Below, one piece after another: positions 41,346-49,557 of a stretch of DNA of 64,000 bases (position 1 is the first letter of the stretch; each line of letters starts with the position of its first letter). Location of the stretch: assembly GCA_031280685.1 (NCBI GenBank), contig JAITGM010000011.1, positions 1 to 64,000 on the forward strand, in the 5' to 3' direction. The DNA comes from Christensenellaceae bacterium (GTDB taxonomy: Bacteria > Bacillota > Clostridia > Christensenellales > UBA1750). The notes below the pieces were generated by a model, which ran no database searches, was not told where the DNA came from, and worked only from the letters and a program-made list of their open reading frames with translations. The position numbers and the translations under genes are program-made.

Positions 41346-44300
41346 CTAGGCCTTCTTTACGGCCAAGGTCGCCGGCCTGCCATTGATATCCCACTCCCTT
41401 TGGAAGGCTTCGGCCGGCGCCGCCTCGAAGAGGAGGGCCACCGCCAGCACATCCTGCGCGATGGAATCCGCGCCCGCCCGCAGCGCGGCCGAAAGCTCGC
41501 CGTCGAGCCCGCAAAGATAGACAAAGATGCGGTCGGTCAATTCGAAGCCTGCCTCCTTGCGCATGGTCTGCAGCTTGGAAACCACCTCGCGCACATAACC
41601 TTCGGCGATCAGCTCCGGGCTTAGGTTCGCGTCGAGCACGACGGTCATCTCCCCCTCACTCTCGGCCACGAAGCCGGGCTTTTGCGCCGGGGAGATCAAC
41701 AAATCCTCGCGCGTGAGCTCGATTTCCGCGCCGTTGAGGCTAAAGGCATAACGGCCGCTCTCGTTCAAGGCATCCACGGCCGCGTTGCCGTCCGCATTGG
41801 CCAAAAACTGCCCGATCGCCCCCAGCAGCTTGCCGTACTTCGGGCCTAAGGTGCGCATTTGGGGCTTGAGGGCGTAGCTGGTGAAGGCCCGGGTATCCTC
41901 AGTGCGCTCGATCTGCTTGACGTTCAGTTCCTCGAGCACCAAGGCCGCCATTTCGTCGCTCAGCCCTGCGGCGCCCTTCAAATAGAGCTTCGAGAGCGGC
42001 TGGCGGATCTTCAGGCCCGCCGCGCTTCTGGCCGCGCGGCCGAGCGCCACGGCGCGCAAAACCAGATCCATGCCCTTTTCAAGCTCTAAATCAAGCACCG
42101 CGCCATCCTTTTGCGGGAAGTCGCAAAGGTGCACGCTGTCTGGCGCGCTTTGATCCAGCCCCTTGACCAGGTTTAAGTAGATTTGCTCCGCCATGAATGG
42201 CGTGAACGGCGCGGTGAGCTTTGCAAGCGTCACCAGCACATGGTGAAGGGTGAAGTAAGCCGCGTGCTTGTCGTCGGTCATCTCGCTGCCCCAGAAGCGC
42301 TCGCGGCAGCGGCGGACATACCAATTCGAAAGCTCGTCGCTAAAGTCCGAAAGGGCCCGCGCGGCCTCGGTGACGCGGTAGGCGGAAAGATGCTCGTCAA
42401 CCTGACCGATTAAAGTATTGAGCCTTGAGAGCACCCAGCGATCCATGACCGAAAGGGCCTTGGGCCGGCCCATCCCATAAGGGTCGAAGCCGTCGATCTG
42501 GGCGTAGAGCACATAGAAGGCGTAGCTGTTCCAAAGCGTGCCCATGTATTTGCGCTGCAGCTCCGAAACCGCCTCGTGTGAAAAGCGGCTGGGCAGCCAG
42601 GGCGCGGAAGCTGCGTAAAAATACCAGCGGACGGCGTCCGCGCCCTGCTTATCGAGCACCTCCCAGGGCGTGATGACATTGCCGACGTGTTTTGACATCT
42701 TGACCCCGTTCTTGTCTTGCACGTGGCCCATAACGATGCAGTTTTTAAACGGCGCCTTTTCAAAAAGCAAGGTGGAAATGGCCAGAAGGGTATAAAACCA
42801 GCCCCTGGTCTGATCGACCGCTTCGGAAATAAAGTCGGCCGGGAAGATCCTTTCAAAAAGCTCCTTGTTTTCGAAGGGGTAGTGCAGTTGGGCGAAGGGC
42901 ATCGCGCCGGAATCGTACCAGCAGTCGATGACCTCCGGCGTGCGGCGCATCACGCCGCCGCACTTTTTGCACTCGAGCGTGATTTGATCGACGTAGGGCT
43001 TGTGCATTTCCACGGGCTCGGTCACGTTTTGGCCCAGCGCGCGCAATTCCTCGCGCGAGCCGACGACGTGCACCTCGCCGCAATCCTCACAGACCCAGGC
43101 GGGCAGCGGCGTGCCCCAGTAGCGCTCGCGTGAGAGGCCCCAGTCGATCACGTTTTCGACGAAATTGCCCATGCGCCCTTCCTTGATGTGCTCGGGGTAC
43201 CAATTGACCGAGCGGTTGTTGGCCATGAGCTGCTCGCGCACCGCCGTCATGCGAATGAACCAGGACGAGCGCGCGTAGTAGAGAAGCGGCGTATCGCAGC
43301 GCCAGCAAAATGGGTAACTGTGGGTGTATTCGGCGCTCTTTAGCAGCTTGCCGCTCTCTTTCATCTCTTGCACGATCAGCGGATCCGCATCCTTGACGAA
43401 AAGGCCCTTCCAAGGCGTGACGGCCTCGGTGAAGCGGCCTCGCTCATCAACAAGCTGCACGAAGGGCAGGGCGTTTTCGCGCCCGATCCGCGCGTCATCC
43501 TCGCCGAAGGCGGGCGCGCAGTGCACGATGCCGGTGCCGTCGGTCAAGGTCACATAGTCGTCCGCCACGACGATAAAGGCCCTTTCTTTCGTTTCCCCCA
43601 TGAAGGGATAGAGCGGCTCGTAGGCAAGGCCGACCAGATCCTGCCCCTTCACGGTCTTTAAAAGCTCGTGCGCGCCCAAGACCTGCTCGCTGAGCGCCTT
43701 GGCTAGGATGTAGACCTCCCCGTTTTGCCTGGCGTAAACGTAATCCTCCTTGGCGTTGACCACCAGCGCCACGTTCGAGGGAAGCGTCCATGGCGTGGTC
43801 GTCCAGGCCAGAAGGGAGCCTTCTCCGCCCGCGAGCTTAAAGCGCACGAAGACCGAGGGCTCGGTCACGTCCTTATAGCCCTGCGCCACCTCGTGGGATG
43901 AGAGGGCGGTACCGCAGCGCGGGCAGTAAGGCACAACCTTGTGGCCCTTATAGAGCAGGCCTTTTTCGGCGATGCGCTTGAGCGACCACCAGACGGACTC
44001 CACATAATCATCATCGTAGGTGATGTAAGGGTTTTCCATGTCGGCCCAAAAGCCCACGCGGTCCGACATCAGCTCCCACTCGGATTTATACTTCCAGACT
44101 GACTCCTTGCACCTTTGGATAAAGGGCGCCACGCCGTATTTTTCGATTTCGGGCTTGCCGTCGATGCCCAGCTCCTTTTCGACCTCTAACTCGACCGGCA
44201 GGCCGTGGGTGTCCCATCCCGCCTTGCGAAAGACCTGGTACCCCTTCATGTTCCAGAACCTAGGGATCAGATCCTTGATGGCCCTGGTTTCGACATGGCC

Positions 44301-44477
44301 GATGTGCGGCCTGCCGTTGGCCGTGGGCGGCCCGTCATAGAACACGAAGGGCGGCCTGCCTTCGCGCTCGGAAAAGCAGCGCCTGAAGACCTCGTGCGCC
44401 TTCCAATACTCCAAGATCTCTTTCTCGCGCTCCACAAAATCAAGACTTGTAGAAACCTTTTTATACAATTCCGCCAT
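41346..44477 (-). CDS. ileS: Isoleucyl-tRNA synthetase
   Basis: Charges tRNA-Ile and edits valine. The 1043-residue protein has GPPTANGRPHIGH (HIGH motif), the editing-domain TTTPWTLPSN, and KMSKHVGN (KMSKS). It is the long form with a C-terminal anticodon-binding extension (LTREDLLISPAQKPGF), related to eukaryote-like IleS of many Clostridia, often mupirocin tolerant. It is controlled by a T-box leader and followed by two RNA-modification genes. Confidence 0.97.
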   Translation of the reverse strand: MAELYKKVSTSLDFVEREKEILEYWKAHEVFRRCFSEREGRPPFVFYDGPPTANGRPHIGHVETRAIKDLIPRFWNMKGYQVFRKAGWDTHGLPVELEVEKELGIDGKPEIEKYGVAPFIQRCKESVWKYKSEWELMSDRVGFWADMENPYITYDDDYVESVWWSLKRIAEKGLLYKGHKVVPYCPRCGTALSSHEVAQGYKDVTEPSVFVRFKLAGGEGSLLAWTTTPWTLPSNVALVVNAKEDYVYARQNGEVYILAKALSEQVLGAHELLKTVKGQDLVGLAYEPLYPFMGETKERAFIVVADDYVTLTDGTGIVHCAPAFGEDDARIGRENALPFVQLVDERGRFTEAVTPWKGLFVKDADPLIVQEMKESGKLLKSAEYTHSYPFCWRCDTPLLYYARSSWFIRMTAVREQLMANNRSVNWYPEHIKEGRMGNFVENVIDWGLSRERYWGTPLPAWVCEDCGEVHVVGSREELRALGQNVTEPVEMHKPYVDQITLECKKCGGVMRRTPEVIDCWYDSGAMPFAQLHYPFENKELFERIFPADFISEAVDQTRGWFYTLLAISTLLFEKAPFKNCIVMGHVQDKNGVKMSKHVGNVITPWEVLDKQGADAVRWYFYAASAPWLPSRFSHEAVSELQRKYMGTLWNSYAFYVLYAQIDGFDPYGMGRPKALSVMDRWVLSRLNTLIGQVDEHLSAYRVTEAARALSDFSDELSNWYVRRCRERFWGSEMTDDKHAAYFTLHHVLVTLAKLTAPFTPFMAEQIYLNLVKGLDQSAPDSVHLCDFPQKDGAVLDLELEKGMDLVLRAVALGRAARSAAGLKIRQPLSKLYLKGAAGLSDEMAALVLEELNVKQIERTEDTRAFTSYALKPQMRTLGPKYGKLLGAIGQFLANADGNAAVDALNESGRYAFSLNGAEIELTREDLLISPAQKPGFVAESEGEMTVVLDANLSPELIAEGYVREVVSKLQTMRKEAGFELTDRIFVYLCGLDGELSAALRAGADSIAQDVLAVALLFEAAPAEAFQREWDINGRPATLAVKKA

Positions 44478-44488
44478 GTTCCCCTCCT

Positions 44489-44787
44489 AAAAATAAGGCC
44501 TCGCCCCGATTCCCGGGGCGAAGCCATGCTTGCTCCGCGTTACCACCCGCGCTTGGCGGCCAAGGCCGCCCTCTTCATTCCTCCGCACCGCGATACGGCC
44601 CCCTTTTAACGGCGGGGGTTCCCGTTCAGGGCCTAAAAAGCCTCTTTTTTCGCAAAAAGCTCCTTCGGCCGTGCCGCTCCGGGGCGATGGCCCTGCGCGC
44701 CGCGCCTTGCCGGGCTTGCACCCTCCCCGGCTCGCTTTTGTTGCGCCTGCGTTTGCCGCAAAACGTCCCCATCCTCGCGTTTATGCC
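44489..44787 (-). promoter_or_regulatory. T-box riboswitch leader of ileS
   Basis: About 300 bases of leader on the minus strand contain the T-box sequence CGGGTGGTAACGCGG (44537-44551), which binds the tRNA acceptor end, followed by a terminator: stem CGCCCCG/CGGGGCG (44501-44521) and a T run (44489-44495). The distal Stem I carries GGGTGCAAGCCCGG. The likely specifier codon is ATC (Ile) at 44686-44688. Uncharged tRNA-Ile would stabilise the antiterminator and turn on ileS. Confidence 0.88.
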
Positions 44788-44792
44788 GCTTA

Positions 44793-44820
44793 GTATACCC
44801 CATTGCCCAGCAAAAGTAAA
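44793..44820 (-). promoter_or_regulatory. Promoter of the ileS T-box transcript
   Basis: TATACT on the minus strand (44793-44798), with a weak TTACTT-like -35 16 to 17 bases upstream. Confidence 0.5.
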
Positions 44821-44826
44821 GCCCTT

Positions 44827-45087
44827 TCAGGCAGCCGCAAGCTGCGGCCCGCCATCCACGCGGCGCGGCACCAAAAGGCGCGCCTCCACCGGCTCAAAGC
44901 CGAAAACCAGCCTGTTTTCGGCGCCTCGGCGGCCCATCAGGGCAATGCTTTGCGCCATGCCGGCCTCGATCCGCACCGGGCTGAGCCGCATCCGCTCGAT
45001 TTCGCGATCCGCCGCGGCGAACTTTGCCAAATACCAAGCCAGCACCTCGGGGATCCCCTCCATGCGGGTTTCGTCGTTCATCCTCAT
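44827..45087 (-). CDS. Small protein coupled to the MarR gene
   Basis: An 86-residue protein (MRMNDETRMEGIPEVLAWYL...) of unknown function. Its ATG overlaps the stop of the MarR-type gene by four bases (ATGA), so translation is probably coupled. No motif or membrane segment is seen. It could be a short regulatory partner, but there is no evidence beyond position. Confidence 0.55.
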   Translation of the reverse strand: MRMNDETRMEGIPEVLAWYLAKFAAADREIERMRLSPVRIEAGMAQSIALMGRRGAENRLVFGFEPVEARLLVPRRVDGGPQLAAA

Positions 45088-45593
45088 TCCCCTTCCGGGC
45101 CTCTGGGGAAGCCGCGCCCCCGCCCTCCTTCATCGCGGCCGTGGCAACGCCCGCACCCGCAATGCGCCATGGCCTTGCGCCTTTCCTCGCGGGGTTCGCC
45201 CGGCAGCCCCTCCTCGCAACGCTCGATGATCCGGCCCAGATAGCCGCTGAGCGCGTTTAGTTCCTCTTCGTTCAGGCAGTCGAAAACGTCTTGCGCGCCC
45301 TCGTTTTTGCCCCTATCCGCCGCCCGGGCAGCTGCACTTTCGCCCTCATCGGTCAGCCTGATGGTCATCGCGCGCCTATCCTCCTTAGAGGGCTCGCGGG
45401 CAACGAAACCGCTGCTTTCTAGCTTGGCGAGCAGTTCGGCCAGCGCCTGCTTGCTTGTGCCCAGCAGAAAGCCCAATTCCCTCTGGCCGATTTCGGGCTT
45501 CATCCGCAGAAGGGCCAGCGCGCGCCCCTGCCCGTGGAATGGGTTGTGCCTTCCGCCCTCCGCAAGGCCGCGGAAGGGCGCCCTGTGCATCAT
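45084..45593 (-). CDS. MarR-family regulator, probably frameshifted at its N-terminus
   Basis: A 169-residue winged-helix regulator: GQGRALALLRMKPEIGQRELGFLL, helix-turn-helix with SKQALAELLAKLESSGFV, and the wing REPSKEDRRAMTIRLT. The C-terminus has a Cys/His cluster (HCGCGRCHG) that may bind metal or sense thiols. The ATG at 45591-45593 has no ribosome site. A strong AAAGGAGG with ATG 45631-45633 opens another frame (MNEIKTTVIEQFRH) that would join this one after deleting one base. So either translation starts internally or the gene carries a one-base frameshift. Confidence 0.75.
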   Translation of the reverse strand: MMHRAPFRGLAEGGRHNPFHGQGRALALLRMKPEIGQRELGFLLGTSKQALAELLAKLESSGFVAREPSKEDRRAMTIRLTDEGESAAARAADRGKNEGAQDVFDCLNEEELNALSGYLGRIIERCEEGLPGEPREERRKAMAHCGCGRCHGRDEGGRGRGFPRGPEGE

Positions 45594-45664
45594 GCCGGAA
45601 CTGCTCTATCACTGTAGTCTTGATTTCGTTCATGAATCGTTCCTCCTTTAGGTCAACGCATTTA

Positions 45665-45678
45665 GTCAAGTGCTTGAC
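45665..45678. promoter_or_regulatory. MarR-type operator palindrome
   Basis: GTCAAGTGCTTGAC, a perfect 14-base palindrome about 32 bases upstream of the MNEIKTTV start and its ribosome site. Its size and place fit autoregulation by the MarR protein. Confidence 0.55.
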
Positions 45679-45711
45679 CAAATTTTCTTTCCCAAAGGCC
45701 GGAAGCCGATT

Positions 45712-46476
45712 TTAGCCCTGCTTCTTAAGGAAAAACTCGATCGCCTCACAAAAAAAGGCTGCGCATCCCGGCGCGATCTCGTCGTAATTGGCGCGAAAGC
45801 GAGGATCCTCCGCATAGAGCCTCGCAAGCCCCAGATGGTATTCGCGGCTGTAGCCCTGATAGAAGCATTGCAACCACTTCGCGTGCAGCGCACAGGCTCT
45901 CTGCGCGGCGGCGCAGCCCGGATCGCCGAGCAAAAGCGCCTCTTTCAGAGCGCTTTTGTAGTCGCTCTCTAGCTTTTCCGCACGCATCCATTCCTCTTGG
46001 CTCATCCCGGCCAGCTTGGCGTTCGCTTCCTCTGCCGCGCGGGCACCGTAGCGCTTTCGCACTTCCCTGCCGTAGTCCCTTTCATTCCTTGCGATGAGGT
46101 TTTGCTTAAACGCCTCGAATTTTTCTTGATCGCTCATGGTTTCCCCTCCTTTTTTTTCGTTGATGGCCTTTTTCACCGCGAGAATCAGCCCTTCCAGTCG
46201 CCCTCGCCTTTGCCGCAGGGCCAAAAGGTGCCGCTCCAGCGCCTTTTCGGCATCGAAGCCAGGATCGTCCAAAATCGAGCGAATCTCGCCCAGTTCCACG
46301 CCCAGCTCCCGATAGAACAGGATCTGCCGCAGGCGCTCGATTTCTGCCGGACCATAGAACCTGTAGCCGTTTTCGCCGCGCCCAGCCGGGCGCAGCAGGC
46401 CAATTTGGTCGTAATAGCGCAGGCTTCTTTCGCTCAGGCCCGCCAAATCGGCCAGGGCCTTCACCGTGTAGTCCAT
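45712..46476 (-). CDS. MerR/TipAS-type multidrug-responsive regulator
   Basis: A 254-residue regulator. Residues 1-70 are the MerR DNA-binding domain (YTVKALADLAGLSERSLRYYDQIGLL, GYRFYGPAEIERL), followed by a long helix, and from about residue 130 a TipAS antibiotic-recognition domain (MSQEEWMRAEKLESDYKSAL, QCFYQGYSREYHLGL, FFCEAIEFFL). TipAS proteins bind thiopeptides or other ligands and activate efflux genes. ATG 46474-46476 is nine bases after AAGGAG; an ATG three codons earlier has no spacing. MarR gene follows 119 bases downstream. Confidence 0.9.
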   Translation of the reverse strand: MDYTVKALADLAGLSERSLRYYDQIGLLRPAGRGENGYRFYGPAEIERLRQILFYRELGVELGEIRSILDDPGFDAEKALERHLLALRQRRGRLEGLILAVKKAINEKKGGETMSDQEKFEAFKQNLIARNERDYGREVRKRYGARAAEEANAKLAGMSQEEWMRAEKLESDYKSALKEALLLGDPGCAAAQRACALHAKWLQCFYQGYSREYHLGLARLYAEDPRFRANYDEIAPGCAAFFCEAIEFFLKKQG

Positions 46477-46502
46477 CGCGTTCATCTCCTTGCAAGGCCC
46501 AG

Positions 46503-46532
46503 GTTAAACCTTGACGCCGCGTCCATGTCAAG
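46503..46532 (-). promoter_or_regulatory. MerR-gene promoter with dyad in the spacer
   Basis: TTGACA (46526-46531), 17 bases, TTTAAC (46503-46508) on the minus strand. The spacer carries the dyad CTTGAC N11 GTCAAG (46510-46532), the usual location for MerR-family operators, suggesting autoregulation. Confidence 0.6.
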
Positions 46533-46549
46533 CCCTTTTTAGGGGGTAA

Positions 46550-46594
46550 AAGAAAGGCCCGGCGAGCCTTTGCGCTTCGCCGGGCCTTTTTTAC
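46550..46594 (-). terminator. Terminator after the polyol dehydrogenase gene
   Basis: Arms AAAGGCCCGGCGA and TCGCCGGGCCTTT (46553-46591) with T runs on both sides, so bidirectional. Confidence 0.85.
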
Positions 46595-46610
46595 CCTTTT
46601 TTGCCTGCCT

Positions 46611-47645
46611 TTAGAGCAGGATGACGCCCTTGACGATCTCGGCCTTTTTTTCGACCGCTTCCTCAAAGGCCTTCTGGCTCTCGTCAAAGCCGTAGCGGTG
46701 GCTCACGAGCCTGCCCACAGGCGCCACGCCCGAGACCACGGACTCGATTGCCAGCGGGTAGATGTTGCGGTAGCGGAACACCGTCTTGATCGTGGCCTCC
46801 TTGCCCATCAAAAGGCCGATGTTATAGGGCATCACGCCCTCGGCCGCCATGCCGATGAGCACCACGGTGCCGCCGCGCTTGACCAGCTCGGCCGTTTGCA
46901 GGGTGGCGCGCTCGTTGCCGGAAGCTTCGAGCACCAAATCGACGCCCTTGCCGCCGGTGGCCTCCAAAATGGCCGCGACGGGATCCGTTGCGCTGGCGTT
47001 GACCGGGATGCCGCCCAGAGCCTTGGCGGTTTCGAGCCTGTTCGCGAGCACGTCGGTGACGAAAACCGTCGATACACCCATGGCTTTGAGCGCCAGCAGC
47101 GTCGTCAGCCCGATGCAACCCGCGCCCAGCACCGCGGCGCTCTGCCCCACGCGCGCGCCGCCCTGCAGCGCGGCATGGAAGCCGACCGCAAGAGGCTCAA
47201 GCAGAGCGCCTTCCTCAAAGCTCATGCCGTCGGGCAGCGCGAAGGCCATGCTCTCGGGGAAGGCGACGTATTCACACAGGCAGCCCTGCACGGGCGGCGT
47301 GGCGAAGAAGATCACATCCGGGCAGAGGTTGTATTTGCCCTCGCGGCAGAACTCGCACTCGCCGCAGGGGATGCCGGGCTCCAGGGCCACGCGGTCGCCG
47401 GGTTTGAACTTCGTCACCCCGGGGCCGACCTTTTCGACCACGCCGGCGCACTCATGCCCGAGCAGGAAGGGCGGCTCCACCACGTAGTCGGCGATCCTTC
47501 CATCGTGGAAGTAGTGCACGTCGGAGCCACAAATGCCCACGCACTTGATTTTCACCAGCAGATCGCTTTCGCCCAGCGCGGGGATTTCGGCCTTGCCCGG
47601 CTCGATCCTTCCAAGGGCAGTCATTTCCATGGTCTTCATCGTCAT
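46611..47645 (-). CDS. Zinc-dependent polyol (sorbitol/xylitol-type) dehydrogenase
   Basis: A 344-residue medium-chain dehydrogenase oxidising a sugar alcohol with NAD+. Catalytic zinc ligands in GICGSDVHYFHDG and the LLGHECAG box; structural-zinc cysteines in PCGECEFCREGKYNLC; NAD motif VLGAGCIGLTTLLAL. The residues fit L-iditol/sorbitol or xylitol dehydrogenases. ATG follows GAGGAGG by seven bases. No transporter or sugar kinase is adjacent, so the substrate cannot be fixed. Confidence 0.92.
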   Translation of the reverse strand: MTMKTMEMTALGRIEPGKAEIPALGESDLLVKIKCVGICGSDVHYFHDGRIADYVVEPPFLLGHECAGVVEKVGPGVTKFKPGDRVALEPGIPCGECEFCREGKYNLCPDVIFFATPPVQGCLCEYVAFPESMAFALPDGMSFEEGALLEPLAVGFHAALQGGARVGQSAAVLGAGCIGLTTLLALKAMGVSTVFVTDVLANRLETAKALGGIPVNASATDPVAAILEATGGKGVDLVLEASGNERATLQTAELVKRGGTVVLIGMAAEGVMPYNIGLLMGKEATIKTVFRYRNIYPLAIESVVSGVAPVGRLVSHRYGFDESQKAFEEAVEKKAEIVKGVILL

Positions 47646-47660
47646 GGTGCTTCCTCCTCG

Positions 47661-47899
47661 TCAATTGGCTTCTAATTGCTCTAAAATAGCCTCGATTTGC
47701 TCCCAGGCACCCTCCCAATCCGCACCGGTGCCGTTCTCGACCCAGTGGCAAGGAAGGGGCAGCTTTTGCATATCGCCCTCTGAAGGTAGCGATCGACTTG
47801 CCAACCCTTTGCGCGGAGCCATTCCGCGATCCTCTTGGCAACGCTCGTCTTGCCGCTTCCCGGCAGGCCCTCCACAAGAATTAGCCTCGTCACGCGCAA
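47661..47899 (-). pseudogene. Remnant of a P-loop kinase-like gene
   Basis: The first 42 codons encode LILVEGLPGSGKTSVAKRIA with a Walker A motif, then the frame shifts near residue 42. The natural sequence seems to continue in another frame as EGDMQKLPLPCHWVENGTG...EAILEQLEAN to a stop at 47661-47663. Joined together only about 80 residues remain, far short of a full kinase, so this is a truncated and frameshifted relic or a short fragment. It overlaps nothing and has AGGAGG upstream. Confidence 0.5.
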
Positions 47900-47938
47900 A
47901 TTCCTCCTTTTGCCGCCCCGTTCGCGGGGAAAATCCCC

Positions 47939-49288
47939 TCAGGCCGCGATATGCAAGAGGTTCACCGCGAAGAGGAAGTACACGATCAACGCGATGGCAT
48001 CGACGATGGTGGTGATGAGGGGGCTTGCCATCACGGCCGGATCGAGCCTGCAGAGCTTTGCCACGATGGGCAACAGGCCGCCGATGGTCTTGGCCACGAT
48101 CACCGTCAGGAACACCGAGAGGCTGACCGTGAGCGAAACCATCGCGCCTGAGGAAGTAAATAACAAGATTCTGCCAAAATTCACTGCGGCCAGCGCCAAG
48201 CCGACCAGGATAGAGATGCGAAACTCCTTCCACAGGACGCGGAGCATGTCGCCAATGCGGATTTCACCGAGCGCGATGCCGCGAATGATCAGCGTTGAGG
48301 ACTGCGCGCCCGCGTTGCCGCCGGTATCCATCAGCATGGGGATGAAGGCGGCCAGCGCCACCGAAGATTGCAGCACCCCCTCGAAGCTCGTGATGATGCT
48401 GCCCGTGACCGTGGCGGAAATCATCAAAATCAGCAGCCACAAGACGCGGTCCTTCGAAAGCGAGAGCACGCCGGTCTGTAAATAGGGCTTGTCGTTCGGG
48501 GTCGTCGCCGCCATGATCTGAATATCCTCGGTGTTTTCCTCCTGAATGACGTCCACGACGTCGTCCACGGTGATGAGGCCCACCAGGCGCCCCTCGTTAT
48601 CGACCACGGGCATGGCCGAAAGGTCGTAGCGCGTGAAGGTCTGCGCCACGAGCTCCTTATCATCAAAGGCGTTCACCGCGAGCACGTTTCTTTCCATGCA
48701 ATCCGAAAGGAGCGCATCTTCTGGGCTGGTGACGAGCTTATAGAGCGAGATAAAGCCCGTTAAATGGTGGGTTCGGTCGATGGCGTAGAGAAGATCAACC
48801 GTTTCCTTATCGACCGCGGTCGCGCGCAGCCTGGCGAAGGCTTCCCGAACGGTATAATGGTCGTGCAACTCGACAAACTCGACCGTCATCAGCGAGGCCG
48901 CACTATCTTGCGGGTACTTTAAAAACTCGCTGATCTGCTCCCTCGTGCCCTTATCGACGCTGCGCAGCACGCGCTTGACCACGTTCGCGGGCATTTCCTC
49001 CAAGAAATCCACCGCGTCATCGAGGAAGAGATCCTCAATGACGGCGCGCACCTCGCGGTCTGAAATCGACTCCACGATCATGAGCTGCTGGGCGGTATCT
49101 TCCATGTAAGAAAACACGTCGGCGCAAAGATCCTTGGGCAGCAGCCGAAAGACCAGCAGCGCACGCTCTTTTGGTAAATCCTCCATGAACGCGGCGATAT
49201 CCACCGCGTTCATTTCGCGCAGCGCGGACCGAAGCTCAGGCAGCCGATTGCCCTGCAAAAGCGCGCCCAGCTCCTCAAAATGCTCCAT
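47939..49288 (-). CDS. mgtE: Magnesium transporter MgtE
   Basis: A 449-residue Mg2+ channel. N-terminal superhelical domain (about residues 1-130, with LLPKDLCADVFSYMED), two CBS domains (about 135-260: YDLSAMPVVDNEGRLVGLIT) and five membrane helices with the selectivity sequence PMLMDTGGNAGAQSS. ATG 49286-49288 follows AAAGGAGG. It is preceded by a 265-base leader with a terminator. Length and motifs match MgtE of Firmicutes. Confidence 0.96.
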   Translation of the reverse strand: MEHFEELGALLQGNRLPELRSALREMNAVDIAAFMEDLPKERALLVFRLLPKDLCADVFSYMEDTAQQLMIVESISDREVRAVIEDLFLDDAVDFLEEMPANVVKRVLRSVDKGTREQISEFLKYPQDSAASLMTVEFVELHDHYTVREAFARLRATAVDKETVDLLYAIDRTHHLTGFISLYKLVTSPEDALLSDCMERNVLAVNAFDDKELVAQTFTRYDLSAMPVVDNEGRLVGLITVDDVVDVIQEENTEDIQIMAATTPNDKPYLQTGVLSLSKDRVLWLLILMISATVTGSIITSFEGVLQSSVALAAFIPMLMDTGGNAGAQSSTLIIRGIALGEIRIGDMLRVLWKEFRISILVGLALAAVNFGRILLFTSSGAMVSLTVSLSVFLTVIVAKTIGGLLPIVAKLCRLDPAVMASPLITTIVDAIALIVYFLFAVNLLHIAA

Positions 49289-49553
49289 GGGGTGCCCCTC
49301 CTTTATGAATTCCTCCCTTTTCCCCGCGAAAGCCCTTTCGCGGGCGCAAAAAGCACGGGCCAATCGCAAAACATGCCCGTGGGAAGATAAAGGCCGCCCG
49401 GAAGGGCGCATGCACGGCAAAAAAGGCTAGTTCCGCGCCAAACGGACGCGGAAGTGCCTACTTCGGCCGGGCATGGCTTCGCCCGGGCCGCATTTACCGT
49501 TCCCGTCCATCCGCTTTCACCGCCCTTTGCCCCATAAATTCGAACTTCTTCGT
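49289..49553 (-). promoter_or_regulatory. Structured leader of mgtE with intrinsic terminator
   Basis: Between the promoter and the ribosome site the RNA has several stems, including GCCCGGGC/GCCCGGCC and TTCCGCG/CGCGGAA. It ends with a terminator CACGGGC/GCCCGTG followed by five T (49348-49381) and a further hairpin CCCGCGAAAG/CTTTCGCGGG (49323-49344) just before the ribosome site. The layout is that of a riboswitch. It does not match the M-box consensus as I remember it. Confidence 0.55.
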
Positions 49554-49557
49554 ATGG

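Noticed and set aside
40161-41624. A 487-codon plus-strand open frame over RluA, methyltransferase and ileS genes
   Set aside because: It crosses three well-supported genes on the other strand and has no family signature.
49289-49553. M-box magnesium riboswitch
   Set aside because: Only the general layout fits. The conserved core sequence of the M-box as I know it is not present, so I only call it an unassigned leader.
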